Below, piece by piece: positions 10,645 to 21,399 of a stretch of 64,000 bases of DNA (positions are counted from its first letter, which is position 1; each line of letters begins with the position of its first letter). The position numbers and the translations under genes are program-made. The notes under the pieces were generated by a model. It was not told where the DNA came from and did not search any database. It worked only from the letters and a program-made list of their open reading frames with translations. The stretch is taken from the NCBI RefSeq assembly GCF_027943255.1, contig NC_072893.1, positions 4,092,001 to 4,156,000 on the forward strand, in the 5' to 3' direction. This stretch comes from Anastrepha obliqua (Eukaryota > Arthropoda > Insecta > Diptera > Tephritidae).

Positions 10645-10988
10645 ATTTTCATTAAAATTATTTAAAATGAAGAAGTCAATATATTTTTCTTTAAATTGGC
10701 ATACATTTTATTTATATTGTACATTAAAATAATATACAATTTTTTTTTATTTTAATCATTTAAAATGGCGGATGTACACTCAAATCTTCCAGGAAGGTCG
10801 CAGCGTGGCTTCTCAATCGGCGGGCATTGTAGCATCGGTGTCGTAACCTGAAAATAAAATATCAAAAATTTGTTTGTTTATGAATGTCATAATTTCTATA
10901 TGAATTAAACAAAAATGGAACAAAAAAAAAAATTCGCGAAATAACATGCTTGAAAAAAAAAATGAATTTTGGGACGAATTTTTCATTC
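10645..10988 (-). repeat. Partial copy of the 57037 TIR element
   Basis: The complement matches about 57390-57720 almost throughout. A GC-richer island stands out: GGAAGGTCGCAGCGTGGCTT and TCTCAATCGGCGGGCATTGT at 10791-10830, nearly identical to the complement of 57520-57558. The terminal repeat is missing where the SINE copy abuts at 10642, and the other half of the element is missing beyond 10988. Confidence 0.7.
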
Positions 10989-11329
10989 ATTCATTAAACT
11001 TTTGTATTGTAACTTAATGCTACCGCATATTTGTTTAATGTTAGCTGTAGGATGACATAATGTTTTAGAAATCTAAATTGATAATTTAATGCGTGCTGAC
11101 GTATTATAAAGTACTGAAAAGTACAAATATAAAAATCGAAAAAAAAATTAGTTAAATAAATAAAAAATTACTGCAGCTACAACCTAAACAGTCGGTTGTT
11201 CAAAACAAAAATGGCATTTTTCATAATTTAAATCTTGGCAATGGGGTTTACTTTAAGAAATTCTGTTATAACGTTTTTCTTGTAATTTTCTATTGTTTTC
11301 TTGCATTTATCTACAAAAAAAAATTTGTA
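10989..11329. other. AT-rich stretch without recognised gene
   Basis: No repeat or protein signature recognised; leads into the T-rich array. Confidence 0.3.
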
Positions 11330-12420
11330 TTTTTTACTTATTTACTTTTTATTCTTTTTTTTTCTTTTTTGATTTTTTTACTTTTTTTTTGTTTTTTTTA
11401 CGTTTTTTGTTTTTGTTTTTAGTTTTTAAATGTTTATATTTTTTTCGTATTTTTTAATGTTTTTTATAACTCTTATGTTTTTTATATGTTTTTATATATT
11501 TCTTATTTTATTTTTCTTATTTTTTTGTTGTTTTTTTTTTTTTGTATATTTTGTTCCTTTTTGTATATTTTTATTTTCTGGCTATTTTTTCTAGGTTTTT
11601 TTATATTCTGATTTGCTTCCTTTTTTGCGTTTTTAATTTTTTTTTTTCTTTTTTTTTAATAATTTTTTATTGTTTTATGTTATGTTATGTTTTTTTGTTA
11701 TAATATATTTAATTTTTTTTAATTTGTTGGCTTTTTATTTTTTTATTTTATTTTATTTTTTGTATATTTTACTTTTTTGACTTCTTTTTTTTCTTGTATT
11801 ATTTTATATATTTTAACTTTTTTACATTTTTTGAATTCTTATTTGCTTACTTTTTGCGTTTTTTACTTTTTATTTCTTTCCTTTATTTTTGTACTTTTTG
11901 TGTTTTTAATAATTTTTAACTTTTTCTTTTATAATTCTTATGATTTTTCTATTATGTATTTTTTTTTTAATTTTTTGATTTTATATTGTTTTGTTGCTTC
12001 TTGGATATTTCGTTCCTTTATGTATATTTTTAGTTTTTGGACTCTTTTTTCTATATTTTAACTTTTCTACGTTTTTTTGTATTCTTATTTGCTTAGTTTT
12101 TTTTGCAGTTTTTACTTTTTAGTTCTTTCCTTTATTTTTGTACTTTTTTTGGTTTTTAATAATTTTGTAATTTTTTTTATAAATCTTATGTGTTTTTGTA
12201 ATATATATTTGTATTTTTTTCAATTCTTTGACTTTTTATGTTTGTTTTTTTTTACATTTTATTCCTTTTTGTATATTTTTGTTTTTTGACTTCTTTTTTT
12301 TCTTGTATTATTTTATATATTTTAACTTTTGCCGTTTTTTTGGATTCTTATTTGCTTACTTTTTTGCACTTTTTACTTTTTAGTTCTTTGTTTTATTTTT
12401 TATTATTTTTGTTTTTATGT
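11330..12420. repeat. T-rich minisatellite array, period about 230-265 bp, about four visible units
   Basis: More than 70% T on the plus strand. The landmark ATTCTTATTTGCTTACTTTT or a close variant recurs at about 11605, 11835, 12081 and 12344, giving steps of 230, 246 and 263 bp. A second landmark, TTCTTGTATTATTTTATATA, is at 11789 and 12300, with a degenerate middle version near 12045. The open reading frames of 70-94 codons across it are Phe/Leu/Tyr-rich products of T-runs, not genes. Confidence 0.7.
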
Positions 12421-13349
12421 GTAAGAACGCATAAGGCCAAGTGTTGTTATTTCACCACCGTTCCCCAAAAATTTTATGGGGACTTTTGGCTGACAACAAC
12501 AACAGCAATAGCAGCGTCCTAGACAAGTCGAATTTATGCTCACTTGGTTTTCTATTCAATCGACCTTACGGGGAGTAAGGGCCATTCATTGAACAGCCCC
12601 AATAAACCACCAATAGCATGCGCATTGCGCACCCGCCCACAAACTATTTTTCCCTCGTTAACGTTACAACACAACCCGAAAAACTGTAAACGTAAATTGT
12701 AGGCTTTTGGTAGTGATTTCGTAACTATGAAACCTGAAAAACTATTTTGGTTTACGAAGGCATGTAAAAGGGGTACGACGGCATTAATGCACAGAAGGTA
12801 AAAAAATTAAATGCATATTTTTTTATGTTCTCTGTGGCATTACCCACGGTATGATTCCAAATAATTTACCCAAACGCTTTTTGCCGTACATTAAATGATT
12901 TGACTAAAAAAAAATTTTTTTTCTTCTTACTGACCCATGATCCGTCTAGCGATTTTCTATGAGTTCGCCTACAGGAGCTATCAACGTCCCTCCATATACT
13001 TATAATAAAACCTTCCTTTCATTTCAAATGCTTTTCGCCAATTGTGAAAAGCTGAGGAAAACAAGTTTGTTATTGCGCAGCCGCATTGATGGAGAGCGCT
13101 GAGTACGAATTTTGATTGAGTGAATTTGAATGCATCGTGCGACCAATCACAGACCGTTAAGACAATATTTTTCTAATCGAATTGAATTTAATTAGTTAAC
13201 TGTGGCTAGTTTTCAAAAAACAAAAGTTCACCGCTTTCTCTGTTCCTACCGCACTCTGAGTCTGAGTCTAGAGATGCATAGATACTTAAATTCTTAAAAC
13301 TTTCATTATCCATTTATTACATGTTATATTATCATACGCCTTAAATTCT
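12421..13349. other. Stretch without recognised gene
   Basis: Contains a CAA-type patch (12494-12510) and otherwise ordinary AT-rich sequence. A small palindrome, TTCCCCAAAAATTTTATGGGG, spans about 12460-12480. Nothing nameable. Confidence 0.3.
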
Positions 13350-13680
13350 AATCTTTCAGCGATTTTCGCCGAGTTTAACAAAGCGCGCCGATGGATCTTT
13401 ATTCGCTGCGCTGTTTCTATGCCGTCGTAAAGCTCATACAGCACATCGTTGCATCGCCTGCGATATTCGCCATCGCCAACTCTTAAAGGTCCGACATCTT
13501 CCGCAGAATCTTTCTCTCAAACAGTCCAAGGGAGGCCTCATCGGACGTTGTCATCGTCCAAACTTCTGCGTCATACGTTAGGGCGGGCATGATGAAAGCT
13601 TTGTAGAATGCTAGTTTTATTCATCGAGAGAGAACTTTACTACTCAATTGCCTACTTAGTCTAAAGTAGCACTTGTTATC
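13350..13680 (-). pseudogene. RTE-like non-LTR retrotransposon, post-RT tail
   Basis: Reading leftwards and across frames, this gives the same protein tail as the better copy at 45960-46580: ANKCYF..S, KFSLDE (for KALSRRT), a TLYKALIMP-like stretch, ERKILR and GDGEYRRRCND. A join near 13385 leads straight to ARLLNSAKI-like sequence, so the LRW.GH segment is deleted. Several frameshifts and stops. The coding strand and family are clear; nothing functional remains. Confidence 0.65.
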
Positions 13681-13778
13681 AATATTATAATTCTACTCCG
13701 ATAAATTCATTGCTATGGACTGGACCCTGATCTCTTTTGTTCGTTGAGTTTAATAAATGAGGAAGAGAAATCTGATCA

Positions 13779-15240
13779 CTAAAATATTAGATTCCTTTTT
13801 ATTAAAATATGACAATCGCTCCGGAAGTTCACCAGCGCATATGAAGGCCTTCTATTACAATGTCTCCATTTAAATTTAATAGACCCTATCTTTTTTGTTG
13901 TAATACATGTAGGTATTTGCTTCCATCTTCTTTCGGCTAAAGCATGATAGTGTGAGGCAATGGATGCTTTTAATGTGTTCAGTGAGGTGGAGACTGCCAC
14001 CACCTCTGCTATGTCTAGTGTCGAACATTTTCTTGCTAGCTCATCCGCTATCTCATTGCCCCGTATGTTCCTATGACCAGGAACCCATATCAGAGTAATT
14101 TCAAGCCAATGGCTTGGATGAAATGTAGTTGGAGTCTGACGCCTTAATTGCTGCTTGACTGTCTGAGAAGATAGCTACTCTTGCACCAACTTCCTTGTAG
14201 AGCTCTAGGGATTTGCATGCTTCTCTGATCGCTAAAAGTTCTGCCTGGAACACGGTGGCATAATCAGGAAGACGAATTGACTGAGATAGGTTGAGTGGCT
14301 CCGAATGGAAACCAGCTCCCACCCCACAGTTCATCTTAGAACCATCGGTATAAATTTCGATATCGTGTCTGCCAATCACCTCTCCTTTGCTCCAATCGGT
14401 TTTCGGTGTAAAACGTACCGTAAAGCCTTTCTTGAAGTTAAGGTCGGGAACTGTGTAGTCTGATCCGTTTTTGAGCAGCGAGGTTCCCTGTAGGAGGATC
14501 TTACTGTGACCGTACGACCTTGTTGTTCAGCTTCCTATGTCTCTGAGCCTCACCGCGCTGCAAGTAGCTATTGTTTTTATGTGTAAATCTAATGGCAATA
14601 GATGTGTTAGTACATTGAGCGCTTCAGTAGGACTGGTGATAAGCGCGCCTGTAGTTAAGATACACGCTGTTCTTTGTATCTTGTATAGCTTGATTTGGTT
14701 GTATTTCTTTTCTGTTGCGGGCCACCAGACTAGTGCCGCATATGTTAGTATTGACCTTACAATGGCTGTGTAGGACCAATTGGATAGTTTTGGTTGGAGA
14801 CCCCATTTTTTTCCCAACATTTTTTTACACGTGCAAAGGACTATATTCGCTTTCTTTACCCTATACTCTACGTTGGACTTCCAGCTGAGTTTGGGGTTCA
14901 GGATAACCCCTAAGTATTTTGCCTGCTTGGTTAGCGTGAGGCTGACGCCGTTTAGTTTTGGCAGATTAAAGTTTGGCACCTTGGTTTTCTTGGTGAATAG
15001 CATCAGTTCAGTTTTTCTCGGGTTTACACTTAAACCACAGTCTGTGGCCCAATTGTTAAGTAATACCAGAGCTCCTTCCATAATCTCACTGATTATGGTA
15101 AGGATGTTGTTGGCGACTAGTAACCACAGCAGAGGGGATAAGACTTCTCCCTGAGGGGTTCCGTAGTACGAAACTCTCTCTCACAGTTAAAGCGCAGAGT
15201 CATGAAATCTGGGCTATCCGTACTCCTCTTTTCTATAGCT
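13779..15240 (-). pseudogene. Non-LTR retrotransposon (RNase H-bearing, I/LOA/R1 group), RT 3' part plus near-intact RNase H
   Basis: Reading leftwards, about 15180-15115 gives YYGTPQGEVLSPLLW, the conserved motif just upstream of the catalytic YADD. The YADD itself is deleted, and the reading resumes at MEGALVLLNNWATDCGLSVN. The stretch 15081-14527 is open for 184 codons through the RT thumb (KYLGVILNPKLSWK, ILTYAALVWW). RNase H follows at about 14360-14000. IYTDGSKMNCGVGAG has the first Asp, FQAELLAIREACK the Glu and FSDSQAAIKA the second Asp, and LIWVPGHRNIRGNEIADELA has the His and the final Asp. The tail after RNase H (IASHYHALAERRWKQ) runs to 13779. A plus-strand fragment at 29380 is clearly the same family. 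RNase H active-site residues are all present, which is unusual for this window. Confidence 0.8.
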
Positions 15241-15329
15241 CTATGTCTGAAGGATATGTTGTATGGTAGACACTGCAAAAATTGTGAACAGGGAGAAATA
15301 AATCCATCTCCTTTGTTACTGTACCGCGC

Positions 15330-15505
15330 TATCCATATATAGGATCCGGCATCTCAGGACTTCATTTTTATCGACTTAAGCGGATAGATGAGATTCAGCA
15401 GACAAACTGGATTGTGTAAGAGGTAATAATTTAGCCAAGTGTGATATCACAAGGGACCTAAATGTGCTGGTGGATATGCCCTTTAACCTAACCTAATCTT
15501 TATTT
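15330..15505 (+). repeat. Possible solo 3' end of a non-LTR retrotransposon
   Basis: GTGTGATATCACAAGGGACC followed by CCCTTTAACCTAACCTAA at 15479-15496 looks like the 3' UTR end of LOA/R1-type insect elements, which often finish in CCTAACCTAA. No coding sequence of such an element is attached. Confidence 0.35.
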
Positions 15506-15639
15506 AACAAATGGCTCCGAAATACGTTCCCGGAAAGCGCCACGAAGATTTCTTGTTTGTTTTTTTTTTCATGGCCACACATTGAATGGACTGCTTGAAT
15601 TTTAGATTTGCATAGATTTATATACATATATAATATGAT

Positions 15640-17080
15640 TTTTCAGTATTCTGCATCTTGATTAGTTGTCGGAAATATGTTGGGTATGCCTAGATTAATC
15701 TTGTATAGGTGGGAGTTTCGACTGCTATAATATCCATAGCGTAATTGTACCAGAGTAGACCTTACAAGGTAGCTGAAGTTCTTTGCCTGCGATGGACGGT
15801 GGTTGCACTCCGATAATGATATTCGCAGCCCTTCAACTTTTTTCCGATAGGGAGGGCGAACGACGCAATATTTTTTATTTTTCGCTTGTCATTTGTAAAC
15901 TTCATTAGTATACATTTCATCATGGAACGCTACACACTTGAGCAACGATTGCAAATCGTGCAAATTTTTTATGAAGATAATCGTTCTGTTGCTGCTACTT
16001 TAAGAGCATTAGGGCCATTTTACGTCCGGCGACGATTTGTGAGCTCAGAGCCAATATTGAACGCGAAATTGCTGGAATTTCGGCCGATTTATGCAAAAGA
16101 GTGGTCGAAAATTGGGTTCAACGATTGGACTTCGTAAAACGTGCCCGCGGTGGTCATGCAAAAGAAATCGAATTTCATACTTAAATGTATATGTTCAAAC
16201 TCGATAATAAAAAAAAAAATTAGTTAAAAAAGTCTAACCGTTTGTGTTTTATTCAAAAAAGTTCAAAAGTTGAAGCGCTCTTACTGAAAACCCCTATATT
16301 ATGACTATTTCTACTAAGGGGCTTGTTGAGTATTTATCAGGATAGCGCCAGTCAGTTGATAGAGATGCGTTCTGAACTACTTAGGATGTGGCTCAGTATC
16401 CAATAACCGACCACTGGCTTAGTTCATACGGTAGCACCCCAGCAGGAATTACTTGCTGAACATAGCCTTGTGCTTCTTGACAAGAAGCGGGTACGTAATA
16501 CCACGTAGATGCTAAATAGAGGACTTTAGAAGGCATCCCATCGCCGTTCTGAGTGCAGTATTTTGGTAGGTGTGAAGCTTCAGTCTCAGCGTATGACTAG
16601 CCCCAGGCGACCAGATTTGTACTGAGTAATTTAAAATTAGCTAGCCGATTGTCTTAAATGTCACCGGCAACGTTTCTTTATCTTTGCCTTAAGTGTTATC
16701 GGCTAGTGGTTTGAGGACCTTGTTGAGGGTTTGGATCTTAATGGAGGGCGCGGTTGTATGTGCGGAGAAATAGAGCAAACTATCGCAGGTTATAGCTAAT
16801 AACCTGGGGGCACTGGCTCTTCGAAATATGTGTGTCAACGACTTTAACCGTCAGTACTCATTTGACTTCCTTTGACTCCTTCCACCAGGTTGTAAGTTAG
16901 AATGTCGGGAATTTAGTACAGGAAAGTTTTAAATTCATTCAAATGCAGTGAAGAAGCTAGTAAGATTTGCTAGGAAACCGTATACTTTTGAATTCAGGCC
17001 ATGAATGTCGATACCAGACGTCAATATCGAGCAATCGTCAGCGCATGAGATCAAGTAGCTTCTCATAAATAACATCGACT
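15640..17080 (-). pseudogene. Jockey-superfamily-like non-LTR retrotransposon, C-terminal RT, interrupted by a DNA transposon
   Basis: Reading leftwards from 17060, the catalytic motif reads CADDCSILTSGIDIHGLN (usually YADD, so the first residue is changed). Post-catalytic RT sequence follows with many frame changes: NKVLKPLADNT.GKDKETLP, LNYSVQIWSPGASHT, NTALRTAMGCLL and FLLGCYRMN, ending near 16340. The ORF resumes on the other side of the 15820-16297 mariner relative as GVQPPSIAGKELQLP (about 15815-15770) and LVRSTLVQLRYGYYSSRNS, SHLYKINLGIPNIF (about 15760-15650). In intact relatives these are adjacent parts of the C-terminus, so the DNA transposon sits inside the retrotransposon ORF. Confidence 0.7.
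15820..16297 (+). mobile_element. Mariner/ITm-superfamily deletion derivative (MITE-like), nested in a non-LTR relic
   Basis: A start at 15922 gives MERYTLEQRLQIVQIFYEDN and RSVAATLRALGPFY, the typical N-terminal helix-turn-helix start of the family seen at 47484. After about 35 residues the frame jumps into the extreme C-terminus: in shifted frames ANIEREIAGISADLCKRVVE and ENWVQRLDFVKRARGG can be read, ending KEIEFHT near 16181. The whole catalytic region is deleted. The right end, the complement of AAGCGCTCTTACTGAAAACC, is clear at 16273-16292. The left end (GCAGCCCTTCAACTTTTTTC at 15825) is degenerate. Boundaries are approximate on the left. Confidence 0.75.
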
Positions 17081-18326
17081 TTTCGGATGTATCTGATAAC
17101 TGTGGGCTTCTTTATTTGTAGCACATCACAAATTTAAGGAGAGGACTAAGAGGTATAAACACCTTCAAGGGATGTGTGCGCTAGTCGCTTACTTTCGCAT
17201 TTTCCCTTGTTCAAAGAAATTCTAGCCATGCTAGGAACTCTGTGCCAGCCATCATTGTTATATATTTGATAGTCGAGCGATTTGCCAAACCGTCTGAAAT
17301 TTCGCCCTAAAACCGATGCGAGGAAAATATATGGGATAAGTGCGTTGCTGCCACATCGTTTGCACCAAATCGAAAAGTATTTGTTGTTGTTTTTGATGTG
17401 ACCGAATCACATGCATGGTGGTTGGTGCGTTGAGAGTTGAGGCTGCCCAGCAGCAGCAGCGACTGCAACGGTCTGCAAGTGGGGATTCACTTAGTTAAGT
17501 TCAACGGATCTTGTTAACCGGCAAAGCGTAAATCAACAACAACTGTAATGCAAGCCGCGCGTCGAAATATTTGGTAGTTTTATTTTGAATTTTTTTTTTT
17601 ATATTTTAGTACAAGCAACAGTAGTCTGAACTCCCATTGACAGCACCACACCACTCCGGTTGACTGGTAAGCAGCCAACCAAGCGATGGGTCTATGTGCA
17701 GTAGGCTCCGCTAGCGCGGCCTCCAACAGTGCATGGCGTTGGATTTGGCGATGGCAAACGCGAATCATATTTTTGCTTTCCTTTCCTTTTTTCGGTAATT
17801 TGCGTTCTCATTCTAGCGCACGAGGACTTTTTATTTTCGGCCAACAGTTTCGGCAACTCATTTCAATCGTTGTTGCAAATAAGCGCACGCACACTATTGC
17901 ACGCGTGCCTTCGTTTGCCAAATGCCACATACTGTTGCACCTACGCCTACATCATTGTTGTTGGATGCATAGTTAAATGCTTGCGTGCCATTATTATTGT
18001 TGTTATTGGTGCAATTGTAGTTGTTGTTGCTATGCTGACTGCTAGCTTAGCGGCCGATATTATTTATAAAAATTTGCAGCGTCGTTGTTTTCTTCTTTTT
18101 AATATTTCATTTGAATACTTCCTTTCCCCCTGTAAATGTGTAAGGGCTTGAATATTTTTATATATTCAGAGGCGTACTGACCGCATTGCACACCTGTCTA
18201 TTCGCCAGCAATGCCATGCGTCGCCCACTCACCCCACCCGCTCAGCCAGTATTCCATTTTTAATCATTACGCCTATTAATCAAACACTTTACACACACGC
18301 GCACACATTTACATGCGTAATAACAT

Positions 18327-18344
18327 GCACACACACACACACAC
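18327..18344. repeat. CA microsatellite
   Basis: About nine CA dinucleotides in a row inside the unique block. Confidence 0.8.
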
Positions 18345-19470
18345 CAGCTCAACGTGTCTATGTTTGCGCGCGTTCAAAATATCCCGAGTCCTGCGTCTGC
18401 ATCAAAATATGCACTCGACATAACAACGCACCCGCCACCTACCGCCGAGCTGAGCCTGCTTTGCCTAACGCCACCCATCCGCGCTTTCATGCCACGCACA
18501 CACTAAGCACGATACATGCAACACGCAGTGCAGCGCCGTGCAGTTATAGGCCGTTGCCGCCTAACAACAATGCGTTATGCGTGAGTTCACATGTTCACGT
18601 GTATACGTGTGTGTGTGTGAGTTTAGCGTATTTTTATATAATTTCCATGTCATATTTGCATTTTTATTTTTATTCTTGCACAATTTTCGTTGTTTTGCCC
18701 TTATTTCGCGCGTTTTTTTTTTCTGTTTTTGTTTTGCCGCTCGCGCGCCCGCTGCCCTCAGCAGTAGTAGTGGTCGGCAAATGACAACGCGCATTGTTGT
18801 TGCTGCATGCGTTGCAACATCGGCTGGCTGGCTAACTTCGTTGGGGTTGTTCGCATGCAACCTGGCAGCGCTGGGGGTTGGTTGCAAATCTTCTATTTGT
18901 GTGCGTGTGCATTTCGGATTGGGATATAGTGCATGTGTGTGCGTACAAGTGTATTTGTATGCGTGACACAAAAAGCAAATAAACCAAAAAACCTTAAAAA
19001 TAGGAGAACTTTTTCGATTTTTTAACTTTTTCTATTTTTCACAGAGACACACACGCAAACACACATTTCACATTTGCGACGAACGTCGACTGCGACCGAT
19101 TCAATACTTCGCCAATCGCGCGCCCATCCTGTCACCCCGCTTGTCGCCACGTTCAATGTCATCGTGCAATGCAGCGTAAAAATCCAAAACAAAAAACAAA
19201 AAAAAAAACACAGAAAAAAGAAGCCAACAAGTTTTGTGGCAAATGCGTCAACAGCATTAACAACAACACTGAGTGCAAAATAAAAAAGCGAATAGAATAA
19301 AGTGCGCGCGCGGTGGGAGCGAGGCAGGGCAGCTGGGTCGGCGACAGCGATATAGGCTGAATATGCAAAAATGGGCATTTGTGCATTTGCGAATTTATTC
19401 GGGCCCAACGGCTTCGGCAGCTCCAGCGTCCAGTAAGTTGGCCATTTGTCGTGGCATGTCATCTAGTCTG

Positions 19471-19490
19471 TGTGTGTGTGTGTGTGTGTT
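19471..19490. repeat. TG microsatellite
   Basis: About ten TG dinucleotides in a row. Confidence 0.8.
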
Positions 19491-19999
19491 CAAATATGTG
19501 TGCAATTGCTGTCGTAGTGCTTTGCAGTGCGTAGGTGAGCAGGAGAGCATGTCAATTAGAGCGAGTGAGCATCATCGATTTTTGTTCGATTTTTATTTTT
19601 AGATTTGTTTTTATTTTCATATTTTTTGGAGGGGATTTTATTTGGTGCTGCTTTGTTTTGATGGGCTTTTGTTGTAATAATTATTGTTGTTGTCGTTGCA
19701 GTTTTACATGACTGAATTGGCAAATGCATGGCTTGTAGTTGTTGTGTTGGAGGAGGCTTTGAAAAGCGTGTTTATGCTAGCAATGCATGCGATTGTAAAA
19801 ATATATAACTAAATAGATATAATGAGCTGAGCACAGTGGGCCCAATAAGCTGGTCAAGCAATACATTCGCATATTTGTTGTATATACATATTTACATATC
19901 GATATAATTGATTTTGAAAAAGTGCAGAAATTTTCGTCGCTGTTCATATACAAATTTTAGCCAGAAATCAATTATCTTAGGAGTGCCATATTTCGTTAA

Positions 20000-21115
20000 A
20001 GAATTCGAAGTATGAACGACGGTACATAACCTAAATCTTGACCTAGCTACATGCATCTGAAGATCATCCACTGTGTTCGATATCCCACATCAGACTCCGT
20101 GACGCGGAAAGTTTGGTTTATTCGTCCTTGACCTTTACTGATGTTGGCATCTCTGTCTTCACCGACGGCTCCAAGATGGATTCGGAAGTCGGAGCAGGGG
20201 TTTTCCCTAAATCAGCCAATTTATCTATCTCCTTTAAACTGCCGAATACTGCTAGCGTTTTTCAGGCAGAAGCCTTTGCGATCCTGCAGGTATGCAGAAT
20301 GCTTAGGGAATGTGAGAGCGAGGGAGATATTAAAACTTTTTAAGATAGTCAGGCCGCGATCAAAGCTCTGACGAAGCCATGGTGCAGATCTGTACTGGTC
20401 AACTTCTGTAAGAAGTGGGCAGGTAACATCTCTGATCTGGGTTCCAGGACTTACGAACATAGAATAAGTAAATGAAATTGCTAATAAGTTTACCAGGGAG
20501 GGATCGACTGAATTAGTCTCAGAGGTTTTCTACCCGGTCGACTGCATCCCTCTGACTGTTGTTAAAGGGGAATTGCAGAGCTTATTTCTCAGGAAAGCGC
20601 AGGATAAATGCAGCTTCATTTCTTTATGTGTTATTTCTAAAACCCTTTGGTCCCAGTGCAAGAGAAGGAGGACTCAGGGAATCCTGTGGATTCCACGCCA
20701 TTCAATTTCCAAATTCGTAGTTGTTTTTATCGGTCACTGGATGATCGGCACACGTGCAGAAAATATAGGTTTACCAAGCATCCCCATTGTAGAAGCTGTG
20801 GGGACCTTTCGGAAAAGGAAACTGTTGAGCACTTTTCCTGTAAATTTGCGGGTTTGGCCGCTAGATAATAAAGGTCACTCGGTGCTCTTTTAATCACCAG
20901 CCTGGGGCAGTGCTTCAACCTAAATCTCATTAACCCTCATTATTACATCATACAGTTCTGGTTGGCTGTAGATATATGTTCGTTGGATGTCTCAAAATGA
21001 TCCCAAAATGCTATCTGAATGGCACTTTAGTGGTATTTAGGGAGTGCAAGACTGGAACTTAAACCATTTCACCTACCTATCCACCTTCGCTGACCTACAA
21101 GACTATTTACAGTCC
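20000..21115 (+). pseudogene. Non-LTR retrotransposon (same LOA/I-like family as 7955-9345), RNase H to 3' UTR
   Basis: RNase H domain with SVFTDGSKMDSEVGAGV (20155-20205; first Asp) and FQAEAFAILQVCRML (Glu). After a TAA at 20341 comes DSQAAIKALTKPWCR, with the second Asp. The usual WVPGHRN segment is degenerate (LGSRTYEHR). The C-terminal part reads FYRSLDDRHTCRKYRF, then HCRSCGDLSEKETVEHFSC at about 20788-20845, where the C-C-H-C knuckle is complete. The 3' UTR at 20985-21110 shares TATTTAGGGAGTGCAAGACT and CATTTCACCTACCTATCCAC with the complement of 7955-8120. Everything upstream of RNase H is missing, the usual 5' truncation pattern. Confidence 0.75.
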
Positions 21116-21399
21116 AGAGCAATGTTAAATGAAATTAAGTCAAATGATTTGCAAAAGTTCCGAATAAAAACATCTGGAAATGATAAACTCGTACACATGT
21201 AATGGGTCGGAACTTACATCATTCAGAATACAAAATATAGCAGAGAGCTCAACCTATGATCCTGCCAAATTCACTGAAACCGGTGAAATGGTGATATGTG
21301 CAAACTTCCGGATTTTCTCAACCCTCAATAGACCTATAAAAATACGAGCAAAATAGATTACGCTATTGCGGCGAGAAATGAGCTGCTTGTGAATATTTT
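21116..21399. other. No recognised feature
   Basis: Between two retrotransposon fragments; probably retrotransposon debris but no motif can be read. Confidence 0.25.

Larger units (their letters stand above)
17081..19999. other. Block without recognised gene or transposon; fly-type non-coding sequence
   Basis: Compared with neighbouring transposon debris it is richer in GC, in CAA/TTG triplets and in CA/TG microsatellites (18327-18344 and 19471-19490). It carries several long open stretches on both strands (for example 17729-18151 and 18577-18966), but their composition follows the microsatellites. I see no domain, signal peptide with continuation, or plausible exon chain. It may be intronic or regulatory. 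The first ~250 bases (17081-17330) may still be retrotransposon debris. Confidence 0.4.

Noticed and set aside
11777..12522. Three plus-strand ORFs of 70-94 codons rich in Phe, Leu and Tyr with apparent membrane segments
   Set aside because: They are translations of the T-rich tandem array; reading frames shift with T-run lengths and there is no conserved order of residues.
14780..15154. 124-codon plus-strand ORF
   Set aside because: Antisense shadow of the reverse transcriptase thumb.
17729..18971. Several overlapping long ORFs on both strands, some with hydrophobic segments
   Set aside because: Hydrophobicity comes from TTG/GTT triplet runs and TG microsatellites; no conserved motif or exon structure.
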